From Roseobacter cerasinus (GTDB lineage Bacteria > Pseudomonadota > Alphaproteobacteria > Rhodobacterales > Rhodobacteraceae), in NCBI RefSeq assembly GCF_009811755.1, contig NZ_BLIV01000006.1, forward strand, positions 1 to 64,000: a stretch of DNA of 64,000 nt, given 5' to 3'. The notes under the pieces were generated by a model that was not told where the DNA came from, searched no databases, and was given only the letters and a program-made list of their open reading frames with translations. The position numbers and the translations under genes are program-made. Shown in pieces: positions 48,140 to 58,605 of this stretch. Position 1 is the first letter of the stretch; each line of letters opens with the position of its first letter.

Positions 48140-49870
48140 TCAATTCTTGATGCGATACCAGTCTGCGATGTTCCACAATTCGCTGTCCCAGTCGGACATT
48201 TTGACACCGCCAAGGCTGTTGGCATGGGCCGACGGATTGCCGCGGTGCACCAGCGGGATGATGGAATAGCTCTGCATGATCATATCGTTCATCTGCTTTG
48301 CGAGCTCACCACGTTCTTCAAGGTTGGCTGTGACCGACATCTTTTCGACCAGTTCATCATACTCTGGCGTGCAGAAGCGCTGGATGTTCGATCCCTGCCA
48401 CTGGGTGGCTGGTGTCGGGATGTCCGAGCAGAGCCAATTGGCCATGTAGGCTTCGGGGTCGACGCCGGCGAAGTTGTTCGTATACATCTCGATGTCGGCA
48501 TAGAATTTCTGGAAGGTGTCGGGCGAACCGGGATCACCGCCGAAGAAGACCGAGGCGTCCACATTGCGCAGCTCGGTTTCAACACCGATCTGGCGCCACC
48601 AGTCCTTGATCAAGGCCTGCGTGTCCTGACGTACGGCATTTGTCGACGTCTGGTAGAGCACCGACAGCTCCACGCCGTCCTTGTCGCGGATGCCGTTGCC
48701 ATTGCTGTCGACCCAACCGGCCTCATCAAGCAGGGCGTTGGCGCCTTCTATATCCTGGACCAGGCAGCCGTCATTTGCGGTCGATGCATAGAGCTCAGGC
48801 GCAGGCAGAACGTTGCAGGTGGGTTGGCCACCGGCCCCATAGCCGACATCGACGATCAACTGCCGGTCAATCGCCATGGACAGCGCTTGACCCACCTTGG
48901 GGTCAGTTAAAAATGGATGCGCGTTCTCACCGTTCATGAACACCGACCGCATATCCGGCCCCAGCGCCGGGTCGGGGTTGGTCTGGTTGAGGTGCAGACG
49001 CTCCACCGAGGTGCCATAGGCGGCCACAACTGTGCCCTTGCCCGCCGCCTCCATACGGTCCAGCACGTCGGGGGCCAGTTGCAAGTTCCAGGCGTAGTCG
49101 AACTCGCCAGTTTCCAGAACGGACCGCGCCGCCGCAACTGCGTCACCACCCCCCTTGAAGGTGATGGAGGCGAAGGCGGGTTTGCCCTCCTCGCGGTAGT
49201 TCTCATTCGCCACATAGGTGATCACATCGTTGGGGCGGAATTCACTGACAACAAAGGGGCCGGTGCCGATCGGGCCAAAGTTCGCATCCGTGCATTCCGG
49301 TGCGCGCGCGCCAAGACATTCCTGGAATTGTGCTTTTTGCAGGATCGGCGCTTCCGCACCCACAAAGGCGGTGTAAGGGAAGGGTTTGGGCGCATCGAAG
49401 GTGATCTTGACGCCGCGTTCCCCTTCGGCCTCGACCGAGGTGATCCCGTCAAAATAGCTGACAGACGCGCAGCCGCTTTCCGGGTGGGTGCAATACTCAT
49501 GGGTGAAAATCAGATCGTCCGCTGTGAATGCAGAGCCGTCTGACCAGACAACGCCCTCTTTCAGGGTCCAGGTGATCGACGTCAGATCCTCGGCCACACC
49601 GCCGTTTTCCACGGTCGGAATACTTTCAGCCAGCCAAGGGACCATCTCGCCGTTTTCGTTGAACCGCGCCAGCGATTCCAGAACAAGGCTGGCTGCTTCG
49701 TTTTCCTTGGTCCCGCCGGACAGGAACGGGTTCAGCGTCGAGGGCGCCTGCCAATAGATGATGTTGAGCTGGCCGTCTCGGCCGCGTTCACCGGCGTGGC
49801 CATCGGCGACGGCCACCGTGGCCACGGCACTGGTCGCGACCGCTCCCATCAAAAGGGTTCTGAGTTTCAT
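48140..49870 (-). CDS. Peptide ABC transporter substrate-binding protein
   Basis: A 576-residue periplasmic binding protein of the DppA/OppA (SBP family 5) type with a signal peptide (MKLRTLLMGAVATSAVATVA). The SBP-5 motifs LTSITWTLKEGVVWSDGSAFTADD (in two parts), GPIGTGPFVVSEF and VGQALSMAIDRQLI are present. Extra cysteine-containing loops occur (for example THPESGCAS and LGARAPEC). The start at 49870 follows GGAGTACAAC; in-frame ATGs at 49882 and 49891 are less well placed. Confidence 0.9.
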   Translation of the reverse strand: MKLRTLLMGAVATSAVATVAVADGHAGERGRDGQLNIIYWQAPSTLNPFLSGGTKENEAASLVLESLARFNENGEMVPWLAESIPTVENGGVAEDLTSITWTLKEGVVWSDGSAFTADDLIFTHEYCTHPESGCASVSYFDGITSVEAEGERGVKITFDAPKPFPYTAFVGAEAPILQKAQFQECLGARAPECTDANFGPIGTGPFVVSEFRPNDVITYVANENYREEGKPAFASITFKGGGDAVAAARSVLETGEFDYAWNLQLAPDVLDRMEAAGKGTVVAAYGTSVERLHLNQTNPDPALGPDMRSVFMNGENAHPFLTDPKVGQALSMAIDRQLIVDVGYGAGGQPTCNVLPAPELYASTANDGCLVQDIEGANALLDEAGWVDSNGNGIRDKDGVELSVLYQTSTNAVRQDTQALIKDWWRQIGVETELRNVDASVFFGGDPGSPDTFQKFYADIEMYTNNFAGVDPEAYMANWLCSDIPTPATQWQGSNIQRFCTPEYDELVEKMSVTANLEERGELAKQMNDMIMQSYSIIPLVHRGNPSAHANSLGGVKMSDWDSELWNIADWYRIKN

Positions 49871-50085
49871 GTTGTACTCCATGTTGGACACGTGAATGTC
49901 GATGCGCGTCTTTTGGCGACGCTACATATTCTGCGGTTTTTCAGGGAGATGCAGGTGTTTGCAAGACGTCATTTCAGCGCATTATTCCCACCTGTCCCCC
50001 AGGTGCATTTGCCCATCGAAGCAGCTTTTGCGGAAAAAGCAACCCTTGTCGTAGGGGACCCCTGCAAAACCAATCCGCTACGGGT

Positions 50086-50114
50086 TTGACACTGCCGCAA
50101 GCTTGGGCATAGCG
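50086..50114 (+). promoter_or_regulatory. Possible promoter of the double-ATPase gene
   Basis: TTGACA (50086-50091), 17-base spacer, ATAGCG (50109-50114), about 30 bases before the ATG. The -35 is perfect, the -10 poor. The 273-base divergent region otherwise shows no element I can name. Confidence 0.35.
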
Positions 50115-50143
50115 TCAGGCTGCAATACTAAACAGGAAAAACC

Positions 50144-52081
50144 ATGCTGGATCACATCCCGGAACAGGCAACGGCGGATCCCGTCGCGCGGCTCAATGGC
50201 CTGAGGGTTGAATTCCAGACCAAGGATGGCCCCGTGGTTGGTGTCGAGGATGTCTCCTTCGATATCAACGCGGGCGAGACCGTTTGTGTCGTGGGCGAGA
50301 GCGGGTCGGGCAAGTCCGTTTCATCCCTGTCACTGATGCGGTTGGTCGAGTTCGGCGGCGGTGAGATCACCGGGGGTCAGCTGTGGTTCGGCCGCGATGG
50401 CGGTCAGGATATCGATCTGGCAACGACCAGTGGCGACGACATGCGCCATATCCGTGGCAATGAGATCGGCATGATTTTCCAGGAGCCGATGACCGCGCTC
50501 AACCCCGTGTTCACCGTTGGCCGTCAGCTGACCGAAGGGCTGCGTCTGCACAAGCAGATGAACAAGTCCGACGCCTATGCCCGTGCGCTTGAGTTACTGC
50601 GTGAGGTCCGCATTCCTGAGCCTGAGCGGCGCCTTGCGCAATATCCGCATGAACTCTCGGGCGGCATGCGCCAGCGGGTCGTGATTGCTATGGCGCTGGC
50701 GTGCAAGCCGCGCCTTCTGATCGCGGATGAGCCGACGACCGCGCTCGATGTGACCATTCAGGCGGAGATCCTCGCGCTGATGGACCGGCTCAAGCGCGAG
50801 ACGGGCACGGCCGTGATGTTCATCACGCACGACATGGCCGTGGTGGCGCAAATGGCCGACCGGGTGGTGGTCATGTTCCGCGGCAACAAGGTCGAGGAAG
50901 GCCCCGTGGAGCAGATATTCGAGAGCCCGCAGCACCCATACACCAAGGCTTTGCTGGCTGCGGTCCCGAAACTGGGAGAGATGCGCGGCAAACCCTATCC
51001 GGAGCCGATGAAGCTCTTGGGCAAACCGGGGGCCGAGATCAAGCCGATCCCTGGCACTGAGGAGCCCTTGCTGGAGGTGCGCAACCTCACCACGCGTTTC
51101 CCTGTCAAGGGCGGCTTCTTCCGCCGCACGGTGGCCAATGTTCACGCCGTGGAAGATGTGTCTTTCACGTTGAACAAGGGCCAGACACTGTCGTTGGTGG
51201 GGGAAAGTGGCTGCGGCAAATCCTCTGCCGGGCGTTCGATCCTGCGGCTGGTCGATCCGATGTCGGGCGAGGTGCGGCTGGACGGCACCGACATTATGGC
51301 ACTGGACCAGGCACAGCTGCGCCGCGCGCGACTGGATATGCAGATGATCTTCCAGGATCCCTTTGCCTCCCTGAACCCGCAGATGCAGCTATCGGATCAG
51401 GTGGCTGAGCCGATCCACAACTTCGGCACCCTGAAGGGTAAGGAGGTTCAGGCCCGCGTCGAGATGCTGTTTGATCGAGTGGAACTGCCGCGCAGCTTCA
51501 TGCGGCGCTATCCGCATGAGCTGTCGGGTGGACAGCGCCAGCGCGTGGCCATCGCGCGGGCACTGGCGCTCAACCCCAAGCTTATCATCGCAGATGAGGC
51601 CGTCTCGGCGCTGGATGTTTCCGTGCAGGCGCAGGTGCTGAACCTGATGATGGAGCTTCAGTCAGAGCTGGGCCTCTCGTTCCTCTTCATCAGCCACGAT
51701 ATGGCCGTGGTGGAACGGGTGAGCCACCATGTGGGCGTGATGTATCTGGGCCGCATTGTCGAAATGGGACCGCGTGCACGGGTCTTTGAAAACCCGCAAC
51801 ACCCCTATACCCAGGCTTTGATGAAGGCGGTGCCGATCGCTGACCCGCGCCAGCGCAAAAGCGAGCGGGATCTGAATTTCAAGCCGATCCCATCGCCGAT
51901 CCACCCTGCGGACCATGTTCCGGAGCCGTCTCGCTATGACGAAGTTGAACCGGGGCATTTCGTGCTTCAGGGGGATTGGGGCGGCTACACGCGCAGTGAT
52001 GCTGTGGTGCGCACCGAAAACAAGCTGCGCGAAGGCCAGGATGCGCCCGAGGGGCTGAGCGGACGCCGCCTTTATGACTGA
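50144..52081 (+). CDS. Peptide ABC transporter, fused double ATPase (DppD-DppF type)
   Basis: A 645-residue protein carrying two complete nucleotide-binding domains, equivalent to OppD and OppF joined. First domain: Walker A GESGSGKS at 51-58, signature [10 protein letters not shown], Walker [14 protein letters not shown]. Second domain: Walker [10 protein letters not shown] near 352, [25 protein letters not shown]. The oligopeptide C-terminal region follows each. Joined forms are common in this branch. It energises the divergent importer genes and overlaps argE-like by 8 bases. Confidence 0.92.
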   Translation: MLDHIPEQATADPVARLNGLRVEFQTKDGPVVGVEDVSFDINAGETVCVVGESGSGKSVSSLSLMRLVEFGGGEITGGQLWFGRDGGQDIDLATTSGDDMRHIRGNEIGMIFQEPMTALNPVFTVGRQLTEGLRLHKQMNKSDAYARALELLREVRIPEPERRLAQYPHELSGGMRQRVVIAMALACKPRLLIADEPTTALDVTIQAEILALMDRLKRETGTAVMFITHDMAVVAQMADRVVVMFRGNKVEEGPVEQIFESPQHPYTKALLAAVPKLGEMRGKPYPEPMKLLGKPGAEIKPIPGTEEPLLEVRNLTTRFPVKGGFFRRTVANVHAVEDVSFTLNKGQTLSLVGESGCGKSSAGRSILRLVDPMSGEVRLDGTDIMALDQAQLRRARLDMQMIFQDPFASLNPQMQLSDQVAEPIHNFGTLKGKEVQARVEMLFDRVELPRSFMRRYPHELSGGQRQRVAIARALALNPKLIIADEAVSALDVSVQAQVLNLMMELQSELGLSFLFISHDMAVVERVSHHVGVMYLGRIVEMGPRARVFENPQHPYTQALMKAVPIADPRQRKSERDLNFKPIPSPIHPADHVPEPSRYDEVEPGHFVLQGDWGGYTRSDAVVRTENKLREGQDAPEGLSGRRLYD

Positions 52082-53237
52082 TCGGCTCAGCCCGCTTGAG
52101 CTGATGACCCGGCTGGTGCGCTTCCCGACGGTCAGCCGTGACACCAATCTACCGCTGGTCGACTGGGTCGAAGACTACCTCAGGGGGCATGGCATCACCG
52201 CTCATCGATATACCGACCCCGACGAGCCCAAGGCCGCGCTTTTTGCCCATGTGGGTCCATGGGAAGAGGGGGCCATTGTGCTCTCCGGTCATACGGATGT
52301 GGTCCCGGTTGATGGCCAGCCCTGGGACAGCGACCCCTTCGACGTTGTCGAGCGGGATGGCAAGTATTTCGGGCGCGGCACCTGTGATATGAAAGGCTTC
52401 GACGCGCTGGCCCTCTGGGCGCTGGTGGAAGCACATCATGCAGGCGTGAAGCGCCCGCTGCAAATCGCACTGAGCTTTGATGAAGAGATTGGATGCATCG
52501 GCGCGCCGCCTATGATTGCAGCCATGCAGCCGGTTCTGCCCAAGGGCCGCGCGGTGATCGTCGGCGAGCCGTCCGGCCTGTGCGCTGTTTCCGGTCACAA
52601 GGGTGGTGCGGGCTTCGATACCCATGTGCAGGGGTTCGAAATCCACAGCTCCCTGATGGACCGTGGGGTCAACGCGGTGATGTTTGGCGCCAAACTGGTG
52701 GATTGGGCCAACCAGATGAATGCCGCCAACCGAGACGGTGCCCCGCACGGGATGGCCGCGCTCTTTGATCCGCCCTATAGCACGCTGCATGTGGGCATGA
52801 TTTCTGGCGGAACAGCCCATAACATCACGGCCAAGGATTGCCACTTTGCCATGGATTTTCGGGTGGTGCCGGGAGAGGACAAGCACGCCTGGGAGGCGCG
52901 ATACCGCGCGCGCGTGGCGGAAATTGAAGCGGAAATGCAGGCGATTGTGCCTGACACACGGATCGACATCACCCCGCGCTTTGACGTCCCCCCGCTGCAG
53001 CCCGAAGAGGGCGGCGCGGCGGAGCAGCTTGCGCGTAGCCTGACGGGGGACAATGGCAGCCATGTGGTCAGCTACGGGACAGAAGCGGGTCAATTCCAGC
53101 AGGCCGGGTACTCGGCGGTGATCTGCGGGCCGGGCAACATCGCGCAGGCGCATCAGCCCAACGAATATATCTCGATTGCAGATTTTCAGGCCGGTCATGA
53201 TTTCATGAAACGCCTCCTGACCCATCTCTGCGGCTGA
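52074..53237 (+). CDS. argE: Acetylornithine deacetylase (M20 family)
   Basis: A 387-residue zinc aminoacylase. Metal and catalytic residues appear in LSGHTDVVPVDG (His and Asp), GRGTCDMKGFDA (bridging Asp), FDEEIGCIG (Glu-Glu) and VGEPSGL; the dimerisation domain begins near 175, and the last ligand is in GNIAQAHQPNEYI. In arginine synthesis it removes acetyl from N-acetylornithine; here, cotranscribed with a peptide ATPase, it might also deacylate imported amino-acid derivatives. Confidence 0.85.
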   Translation: MTDRLSPLELMTRLVRFPTVSRDTNLPLVDWVEDYLRGHGITAHRYTDPDEPKAALFAHVGPWEEGAIVLSGHTDVVPVDGQPWDSDPFDVVERDGKYFGRGTCDMKGFDALALWALVEAHHAGVKRPLQIALSFDEEIGCIGAPPMIAAMQPVLPKGRAVIVGEPSGLCAVSGHKGGAGFDTHVQGFEIHSSLMDRGVNAVMFGAKLVDWANQMNAANRDGAPHGMAALFDPPYSTLHVGMISGGTAHNITAKDCHFAMDFRVVPGEDKHAWEARYRARVAEIEAEMQAIVPDTRIDITPRFDVPPLQPEEGGAAEQLARSLTGDNGSHVVSYGTEAGQFQQAGYSAVICGPGNIAQAHQPNEYISIADFQAGHDFMKRLLTHLCG

Positions 53238-53254
53238 GACGCCATCATTTGCGT

Positions 53255-53292
53255 CCGGCAGGTGCGGTGGGCTTTCAGGCCACCGCCTTTGG
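53255..53292 (-). repeat. REP-like repeat family A, copy 9
   Basis: CCGGCAGGTGCGGTGGGCTT followed by TCAGGCCACCGCCTTTGG, identical to 17114-17151 along its whole length. Between the two M20 hydrolase genes. Confidence 0.75.
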
Positions 53293-53438
53293 GCGAGAAA
53301 CCTCTCCGCCATGGGCGTCGGGTTGAAGCTCCTGCTCCGGTAGCTAAGGTAGTGACAAATGGCGAGAATCAGCGTCCGCCGCCGATTTGGCCCGAGGGAC
53401 GCCATAGCTATCACCACGACGAGGAGAGACTGCCCATC

Positions 53439-54602
53439 ATGCCCGTGAAAAACCGTTTTGCCGAATTGCACGACGAAATCACCGCCTGGCGCAGGGATTT
53501 GCACGAAAACCCGGAGCTGCTGTTCGACACCCATCGCACCTCAGCTCTGGTGGCCGAGAAACTGCACGCGTTCGGCTGCGACGAGGTGGTCACAGGTCTT
53601 GGGCGCACCGGCGTTGTGGGGGTCATCAAGGGCCGCGCCGATACATCGGGCAAGGTCATCGGGCTGCGCGCCGATATGGATGCCCTGCCGATCTTAGAAC
53701 AGACCGGCGTGCCCTATGCCTCCAAGACCCCCGGCGCGATGCATGCCTGTGGCCATGACGGGCATACGGCAATGCTTTTGGGAGCTGCCAAATACCTGGC
53801 TGAGACCCGCAATTTCGACGGCACCGCTGTGGTCATCTTCCAGCCCGCCGAAGAGGGCGGCGGCGGTGGCCGCGAGATGTGCGAAGATGGTATGATGGAG
53901 CGGTTCGGCATCCAGGAAGTCTACGGCATGCACAACTGGCCCGGCAGCCCGCTGGGCAGTTTCGCGATCCGGCCCGGTGCGTTTTTCGCCGCGACAGACG
54001 TCTTTGACATCGAAGTCGAAGGTCTGGGCGGTCATGCTGCCAAGCCGCATGAAACCATCGACACCACGGTTGTGGCCAGCCAGATCGTGATCGCGATCCA
54101 GAGCATCGCCAGCCGCAATGCCGACCCCGTCGACCAGATCGTGGTGTCAGTGACCTCTTTCCAGACCTCATCCAATGCGTTCAATGTGATCCCACAACGG
54201 GTGGCGCTAAAAGGCACCGTCCGCACCATGACGCCTGAAATGCGCGATCTGGCTGAGAGCCGCCTGACAAAGCTGGCCGAGGGCGTGGCCGAGAGCTTTG
54301 GCGCAACAGCAAAGGTCGACTACACGCGGAACTACCCCGTCATGGCCAACCACGACGAACAGACCGCATTTGCCGCCAAGGTGGCAACGGATGTGTCGGG
54401 CAGCTGTGAAGAAGCCCCCATTGTCATGGGCGGTGAGGATTTTGCCTTCATGCTGGAGGAGCGCCCCGGCGCCTATATCCTCGTTGGCAACGGAGATAGC
54501 GCGGCCGTGCACCACCCCGAATACAACTTCAACGATGATGCCATCCCTGCGGGGTGCAGCTGGTGGGCCGAAATCATCGAGCAGCGGCTGCCTGCGGCTT
54601 AG
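53439..54602 (+). CDS. M20 amidohydrolase (hippurate hydrolase-like)
   Basis: A 387-residue metal-dependent hydrolase of the M20D branch: ITAWRRDLHENPELLFDTH, GLRADMDALPI, MHACGHDGHTAMLLGAAKYL (ligand Cys-Gly-His), QPAEEGGGGGREM and VMGGEDFAFMLEE. Such enzymes cleave N-acyl or N-benzoyl amino acids or small amides. ATG 53439 follows GAGGAGAGAC. It ends the peptide-uptake cluster, consistent with processing of imported material. Confidence 0.88.
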   Translation: MPVKNRFAELHDEITAWRRDLHENPELLFDTHRTSALVAEKLHAFGCDEVVTGLGRTGVVGVIKGRADTSGKVIGLRADMDALPILEQTGVPYASKTPGAMHACGHDGHTAMLLGAAKYLAETRNFDGTAVVIFQPAEEGGGGGREMCEDGMMERFGIQEVYGMHNWPGSPLGSFAIRPGAFFAATDVFDIEVEGLGGHAAKPHETIDTTVVASQIVIAIQSIASRNADPVDQIVVSVTSFQTSSNAFNVIPQRVALKGTVRTMTPEMRDLAESRLTKLAEGVAESFGATAKVDYTRNYPVMANHDEQTAFAAKVATDVSGSCEEAPIVMGGEDFAFMLEERPGAYILVGNGDSAAVHHPEYNFNDDAIPAGCSWWAEIIEQRLPAA

Positions 54603-55654
54603 GCCAGCAGGCGCCGATACACATCGACAAGAGCCGTTGCTTCCCGTTCGATAGAAAACCGGCGCTCCACGTGGCGCCGTGCTGCGACCGACCACTGCTG
54701 CAATCGCTCCGGGTCAGACAGGATGTGGTCCGCGGCCTGTCTGATGACTTCCGGATCGCCGGTTTCAACGAGCAGACCGGTCTCATCCTGCACCACCAGC
54801 GCTTCAAATGCGCCAACGCGGGTTGCCACAACCGGGCAGCCGCAGGCCATGGCCTCAATGGGCGTCAGGCCAAAGCCCTCCCACCGTTGCGGTGCGACGT
54901 AAAGGTCCAGAATGCGATACCAATCCGCCATGGCTTCGGGTGGCACCTCGGGCATGAACCGCAGCCGTTCCGACAGCCCCGCCTCTGCAATCTTGCCGCG
55001 CAGGTCTTCCTCAAACCCGCGGTGCTCTGCCGTCGCGCGGCCCATCACAAGTGCTGTCGCAGTGGGGTGATCCCGCAGCAGTCCGATCATGGCGTCGACA
55101 TAGACATCGGTGCCCTTCTGCGCGCGAATGCGACCATAGCAGCCAATCACCGGACCATCGTCCGCCACTCCAAGAGTGTCGCGCAGCGAGCTCCGGTCTG
55201 CGCTGGGAGAGAACCCTGCAATATCGATCCCATGCATGATGACTTCGGACGGTATCTCCAGGTAGCTCGCCGTTTTCTCCGAAGTGGCGATCACCGCGTC
55301 CATGCGCCGGATCAGCCAGCGCGTGAGACCTGTCTGCTTGCGTTGCGAGGCGGAGGTGAACAGAAGCTTCAGGCGTTTGCCAAGCAGGTAGCGCAGCGCC
55401 AGCCCGCCGATCATCTCCACATTGCGCCGCGCGTGCCAGACCCGCCAGCCGTTTGGCCCGCGCCGGGGCATCATTGGCAACGCAGAGAGCGGCACCTGCG
55501 GCACGTGGTCGGGCAGCACCGGGCCGGTCGCCGCAATTGCGATTTGCTCGGCCTGAATTGGCACGAGGCGGATCACCGTCGAGGTCACACCCGACAGCCG
55601 ACGTTTGAAGTTTGGTGCCAGCACCTCGATCCGGCGGATGTCCGGCGCGCTCAT
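54599..55654 (-). CDS. Glycosyltransferase family 4, probable LPS core mannosyltransferase
   Basis: A 351-residue GT-B glycosyltransferase. The donor-site region WEGFGLTPIEAMACGCPVVA includes the E-x7-E motif of GT4, with GCYGRIRAQKGTDVYVDA before it. It overlaps waaA by 4 bases on the same strand, so it most likely adds a sugar to the inner LPS core, as LpcC (mannosyltransferase) does in rhizobia. The acceptor is inferred. Confidence 0.83.
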   Translation of the reverse strand: MSAPDIRRIEVLAPNFKRRLSGVTSTVIRLVPIQAEQIAIAATGPVLPDHVPQVPLSALPMMPRRGPNGWRVWHARRNVEMIGGLALRYLLGKRLKLLFTSASQRKQTGLTRWLIRRMDAVIATSEKTASYLEIPSEVIMHGIDIAGFSPSADRSSLRDTLGVADDGPVIGCYGRIRAQKGTDVYVDAMIGLLRDHPTATALVMGRATAEHRGFEEDLRGKIAEAGLSERLRFMPEVPPEAMADWYRILDLYVAPQRWEGFGLTPIEAMACGCPVVATRVGAFEALVVQDETGLLVETGDPEVIRQAADHILSDPERLQQWSVAARRHVERRFSIEREATALVDVYRRLLA

Positions 55655-56949
55655 CGGATATCCTCGTCCAGTTTCAGCATCCGGATGAGCCGCGATGCAA
55701 TGCCGCCAAGCACATTGGATTTGTCTTCCAGCATGACATCGCCCGCGCGCAAGGCCTCATCCCGCAGCTCCGCATCATCCAGAAACCGGGCAACTGTTTG
55801 CGCGAGCATCGGCGCGTCTTCGACCACAGTTGCGGCACCGCTGGCCTGCATCTCATCATAGGTTTCCGCAAAGCTGGCCACATGTGGGCCGGAGATCACC
55901 ACGGCGCGGGCTTGCACCACCTCAAAAGGATTGTGGCCCCCAATCGGGTGCAGCGAGCCCCCCAGAAATACAATCTCGCTGAGTGCGTACCAATTGCCCA
56001 GCTCGCCCAGCGTATCGGCCAGATAGATCTGCTCACCCGCGCGGGGCAGAACGCCTTCCGACCGGGTTGCGAAGCTCAATCCGGCCTGGCGGATCAGCTC
56101 GGCGACCTCTGCGCTGCGGTCCGGGTGGCGGGGGATCAGGATCAGCACAAGCTCGGGATGAGACGCCTGCAGGGTGGCATGGGCGGCCAGAACCGTGGCT
56201 TCCTCGCCGGGATGTGTAGAGGCGGCGACCCAGACAGGGCGCCCCTTCAGTGCAGCACGCACCTGCGCCAGCAAGGCCGGGTCCGTGGGCAGAGGAGCAG
56301 ACAGCGATTTGAGGTTTGTGCCGCGCGCGACACGGTCCGTTGGCGCGTGCATATCCACCATGGCCTGCGCCATCTGGTCGTTCTGCGTGAGGATGAGGTC
56401 GAAGACATCCAGCACATAGCGGGCGATACCGGGCTGCCGGGCCCAGGCGGCGCGCGACTTTGCGCTCAGCCGCGCATTCACCAGGGCCATCGCGGTGCCG
56501 CGTGCGCGTGTCATGCGCAGCATCTGAGGCCACAGCTCGCTCTCCACGAAGATCGCAGCATCCGGGCGCCAGTGTGACAGGAACCGCGTGAGAGGCCCGC
56601 GCGCATCCAGCGGGGCAAACTGATGCACGGTGCGGGGCGGGATCCGGTCGGCCACGAGTTTGGCAGAGGTCGCCGTGCCCGATGTGATCAGGAACTGCGC
56701 ACGCGGCAGCATCTCTCCCATCTTCGCAATCAGGGCCAGCACGGAGAGGCTCTCTCCCACGGAGGCGGCATGAAACCAGATCAAAGCCCCGCCACCCCGG
56801 CGCGGCGCGCTGGCATTGCCCATGATCTCATGCGCGCGGAGCGCCGGAATGCCCTGTTTGCGCAGCTTGCGGATCTGCGCCCATGCGACAAACGGGGCCA
56901 GCAGCACCGTGGCCGCCACATAGAGATGATAGAGCGGCGGCGCGCGCAT
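55651..56949 (-). CDS. waaA: 3-deoxy-D-manno-octulosonic acid transferase
   Basis: A 432-residue GT30 enzyme attaching Kdo to lipid A precursor. An N-terminal membrane anchor (LYHLYVAATVLLAPFVAW) is followed by WFHAASVGESLSVLALI, the nucleotide-sugar domain with FVESELWPQML, VWVAASTHPGEE and FLGGSLHPIGGHNPFEVV. It forms a minus-strand unit with the LpcC-like gene, responsible for LPS core assembly at the inner membrane. Confidence 0.93.
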   Translation of the reverse strand: MRAPPLYHLYVAATVLLAPFVAWAQIRKLRKQGIPALRAHEIMGNASAPRRGGGALIWFHAASVGESLSVLALIAKMGEMLPRAQFLITSGTATSAKLVADRIPPRTVHQFAPLDARGPLTRFLSHWRPDAAIFVESELWPQMLRMTRARGTAMALVNARLSAKSRAAWARQPGIARYVLDVFDLILTQNDQMAQAMVDMHAPTDRVARGTNLKSLSAPLPTDPALLAQVRAALKGRPVWVAASTHPGEEATVLAAHATLQASHPELVLILIPRHPDRSAEVAELIRQAGLSFATRSEGVLPRAGEQIYLADTLGELGNWYALSEIVFLGGSLHPIGGHNPFEVVQARAVVISGPHVASFAETYDEMQASGAATVVEDAPMLAQTVARFLDDAELRDEALRAGDVMLEDKSNVLGGIASRLIRMLKLDEDIR

Positions 56950-56957
56950 TGGAGGTC

Positions 56958-57965
56958 TCAGCCGCCCGTATGGCTCATATGCCGGGGCATCTGACCATCC
57001 AGCTGCTGGCGCGAATAGTCAAAGTCGTGCCCTTTGGGTTTGAGCGCGATTGCAGCACGGATCGCATCTTCAAGCGGGCCGTCGTTGGCAGGGTGCGCGC
57101 GCAGCGGGGCTCGCAGATCCGCACGATCTTCCTGCCCGAGACACATGTAGATCTCTCCGGTGCAGGTGACGCGCACCCGGTTGCAGCTTTCGCAGAAGTT
57201 ATGGCTGAGCGGGGTTATGAACCCAACCTTCTGACTTGTCTCCTCCAGCCGGGCATAGCGTGCAGGTCCACCCGTGCGTTCAGCCAGATCGGTGACCGTG
57301 TAATGTTCGGCATAGCGCGCGCGCACATCCTTGAGCGACCAGTACTGGCCCAGACGATCCTCGTTTCCGATGTCACCCATCGGCATGACCTCGATCCAGG
57401 TCAGATCGATCCCGCGTTTGGTGCACCATTCGGTCATCGAGGGCAGCTCGGCCTCGTTGAACCCTTTCAGCGCCACGGCGTTCAGCTTGACGCGCATGCC
57501 AGCGGCCTGCGCCGCATCAATCCCGCGCAAAACCTGAGGCAGGCGGCCCCAGCGGGTAATCTCGGCAAATTTCGCCTCGTCCAGCGTATCGAGCGAGACA
57601 TTCACCCGGCGGACGCCGGCAGCATAGAGGTCCTTGGCAAAGCGCTCCAGCTGGCTGCCATTGGTCGTCAGCGTCAGCTCTTTCAGCTGGCCAGTCTCCA
57701 GATGGCGAGACATGCTTTGAAAGAACGTCATGATGCCTTTGCGCACCAAAGGCTCACCGCCAGTGATCCGCAGTTTCTCGACACCCAGCTGCACAAAGGT
57801 GGAGCAGAGCCGGTCCAGCTCTTCCAGCGTCAGCAGCTCTTTCTTGGGCAGAAACGTCATGTTCTCCGACATGCAATACACACAGCGGAAGTCGCAGCGG
57901 TCCGTCACCGAGACGCGCAGATAGGTGATGGCGCGGGCAAAAGGATCAATCAAAGGCACTGTCAT
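56958..57965 (-). CDS. moaA: GTP 3',8-cyclase (molybdenum cofactor biosynthesis protein A)
   Basis: A 335-residue radical SAM enzyme. The N-terminal iron-sulfur motif CDFRCVYCM has Cys24, Cys28 and Cys31; the second cluster has [15 protein letters not shown], with the C-terminal double glycine (TGG end) that is functionally needed. It converts GTP to the cyclic pterin precursor with MoaC. The ATG at 57965 is tight to its ribosome site; an upstream frame to 58001 is an alternative. Starts 9 bases upstream of waaA. Confidence 0.92.
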   Translation of the reverse strand: MTVPLIDPFARAITYLRVSVTDRCDFRCVYCMSENMTFLPKKELLTLEELDRLCSTFVQLGVEKLRITGGEPLVRKGIMTFFQSMSRHLETGQLKELTLTTNGSQLERFAKDLYAAGVRRVNVSLDTLDEAKFAEITRWGRLPQVLRGIDAAQAAGMRVKLNAVALKGFNEAELPSMTEWCTKRGIDLTWIEVMPMGDIGNEDRLGQYWSLKDVRARYAEHYTVTDLAERTGGPARYARLEETSQKVGFITPLSHNFCESCNRVRVTCTGEIYMCLGQEDRADLRAPLRAHPANDGPLEDAIRAAIALKPKGHDFDYSRQQLDGQMPRHMSHTGG

Positions 57966-58050
57966 ATCCCCATAGGTAATGGTCTGCGCAAGGCGCAGCA
58001 AGAGGTGAACGGCATGGCCTTAAGTCGGAATGCGCCCCAAAAGCGCCCCG

Positions 58051-58602
58051 TTAGGTGCCGGGTTCGGTCACGTAGGTTGGTGCGCCATCGATTGTCTGCT
58101 GGTTTCTGGTGGTCCAATAGTCCGAGACACCATCCGGCCCTTTCTGCTCCGCCCAACCTTTCAACACCTCACGGTCTTCTACGTAATCCATGAAAGGTAC
58201 CGCGTATCCGCAGCTCGACTGCACCAGGTCGATCAACATGTCATAGACCTGCCGCGCGCCGGGCGAGGCGGGGAAGAGCGCATTCAGCTCTGCAAAATCG
58301 GCGTCGCGGGGGTGCAATGTCCGGGCCGAACCATAGGTGCGCAGGATCATCGGCTTGGCCTCAAACCCGCACCACATCAGCGTCATGCGGTTGATCTGCG
58401 CCAGATGGCCCGCCGTTTCATTGCCCGACCCGGTAAGGTTGCGCCAGACGATCCGGTTCGGCGACATCACCCGCAGACTGTCCATACCCTTGGGTGAGAT
58501 ATTGACCCGGCCCTGGGGCCCGGCGGTGCCCACGAAGAAGATATGTTGTGCCTCAATGAAGCGCGTGAGCACCTCGCTGAGCTGATCGAATTGCTGGCCC
58601 AT
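58051..58602 (-). CDS. Pyridoxamine 5'-phosphate oxidase-like FMN-binding protein
   Basis: A 183-residue split-barrel flavoprotein: IEAQHIFFVGTAGPQGRVN, SPKGMDSLRVM, GSGNETAGHLAQINRMTLMW and LRTYGSARTLH match the family that often is annotated as general stress protein or pyridoxamine oxidase-like. Substrate unknown. It lies 3 bases after the glmS stop on the same strand, so it is the last gene of a glmU-glmS-linked unit. Confidence 0.8.
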   Translation of the reverse strand: MGQQFDQLSEVLTRFIEAQHIFFVGTAGPQGRVNISPKGMDSLRVMSPNRIVWRNLTGSGNETAGHLAQINRMTLMWCGFEAKPMILRTYGSARTLHPRDADFAELNALFPASPGARQVYDMLIDLVQSSCGYAVPFMDYVEDREVLKGWAEQKGPDGVSDYWTTRNQQTIDGAPTYVTEPGT

Positions 58603-58605
58603 GCG

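Noticed and set aside
50144-52081. The double ATPase as an erroneous fusion of two genes by a lost stop
   Set aside because: Both domains are complete with a natural linker, and single-chain DppD-DppF proteins are common in this transporter group.
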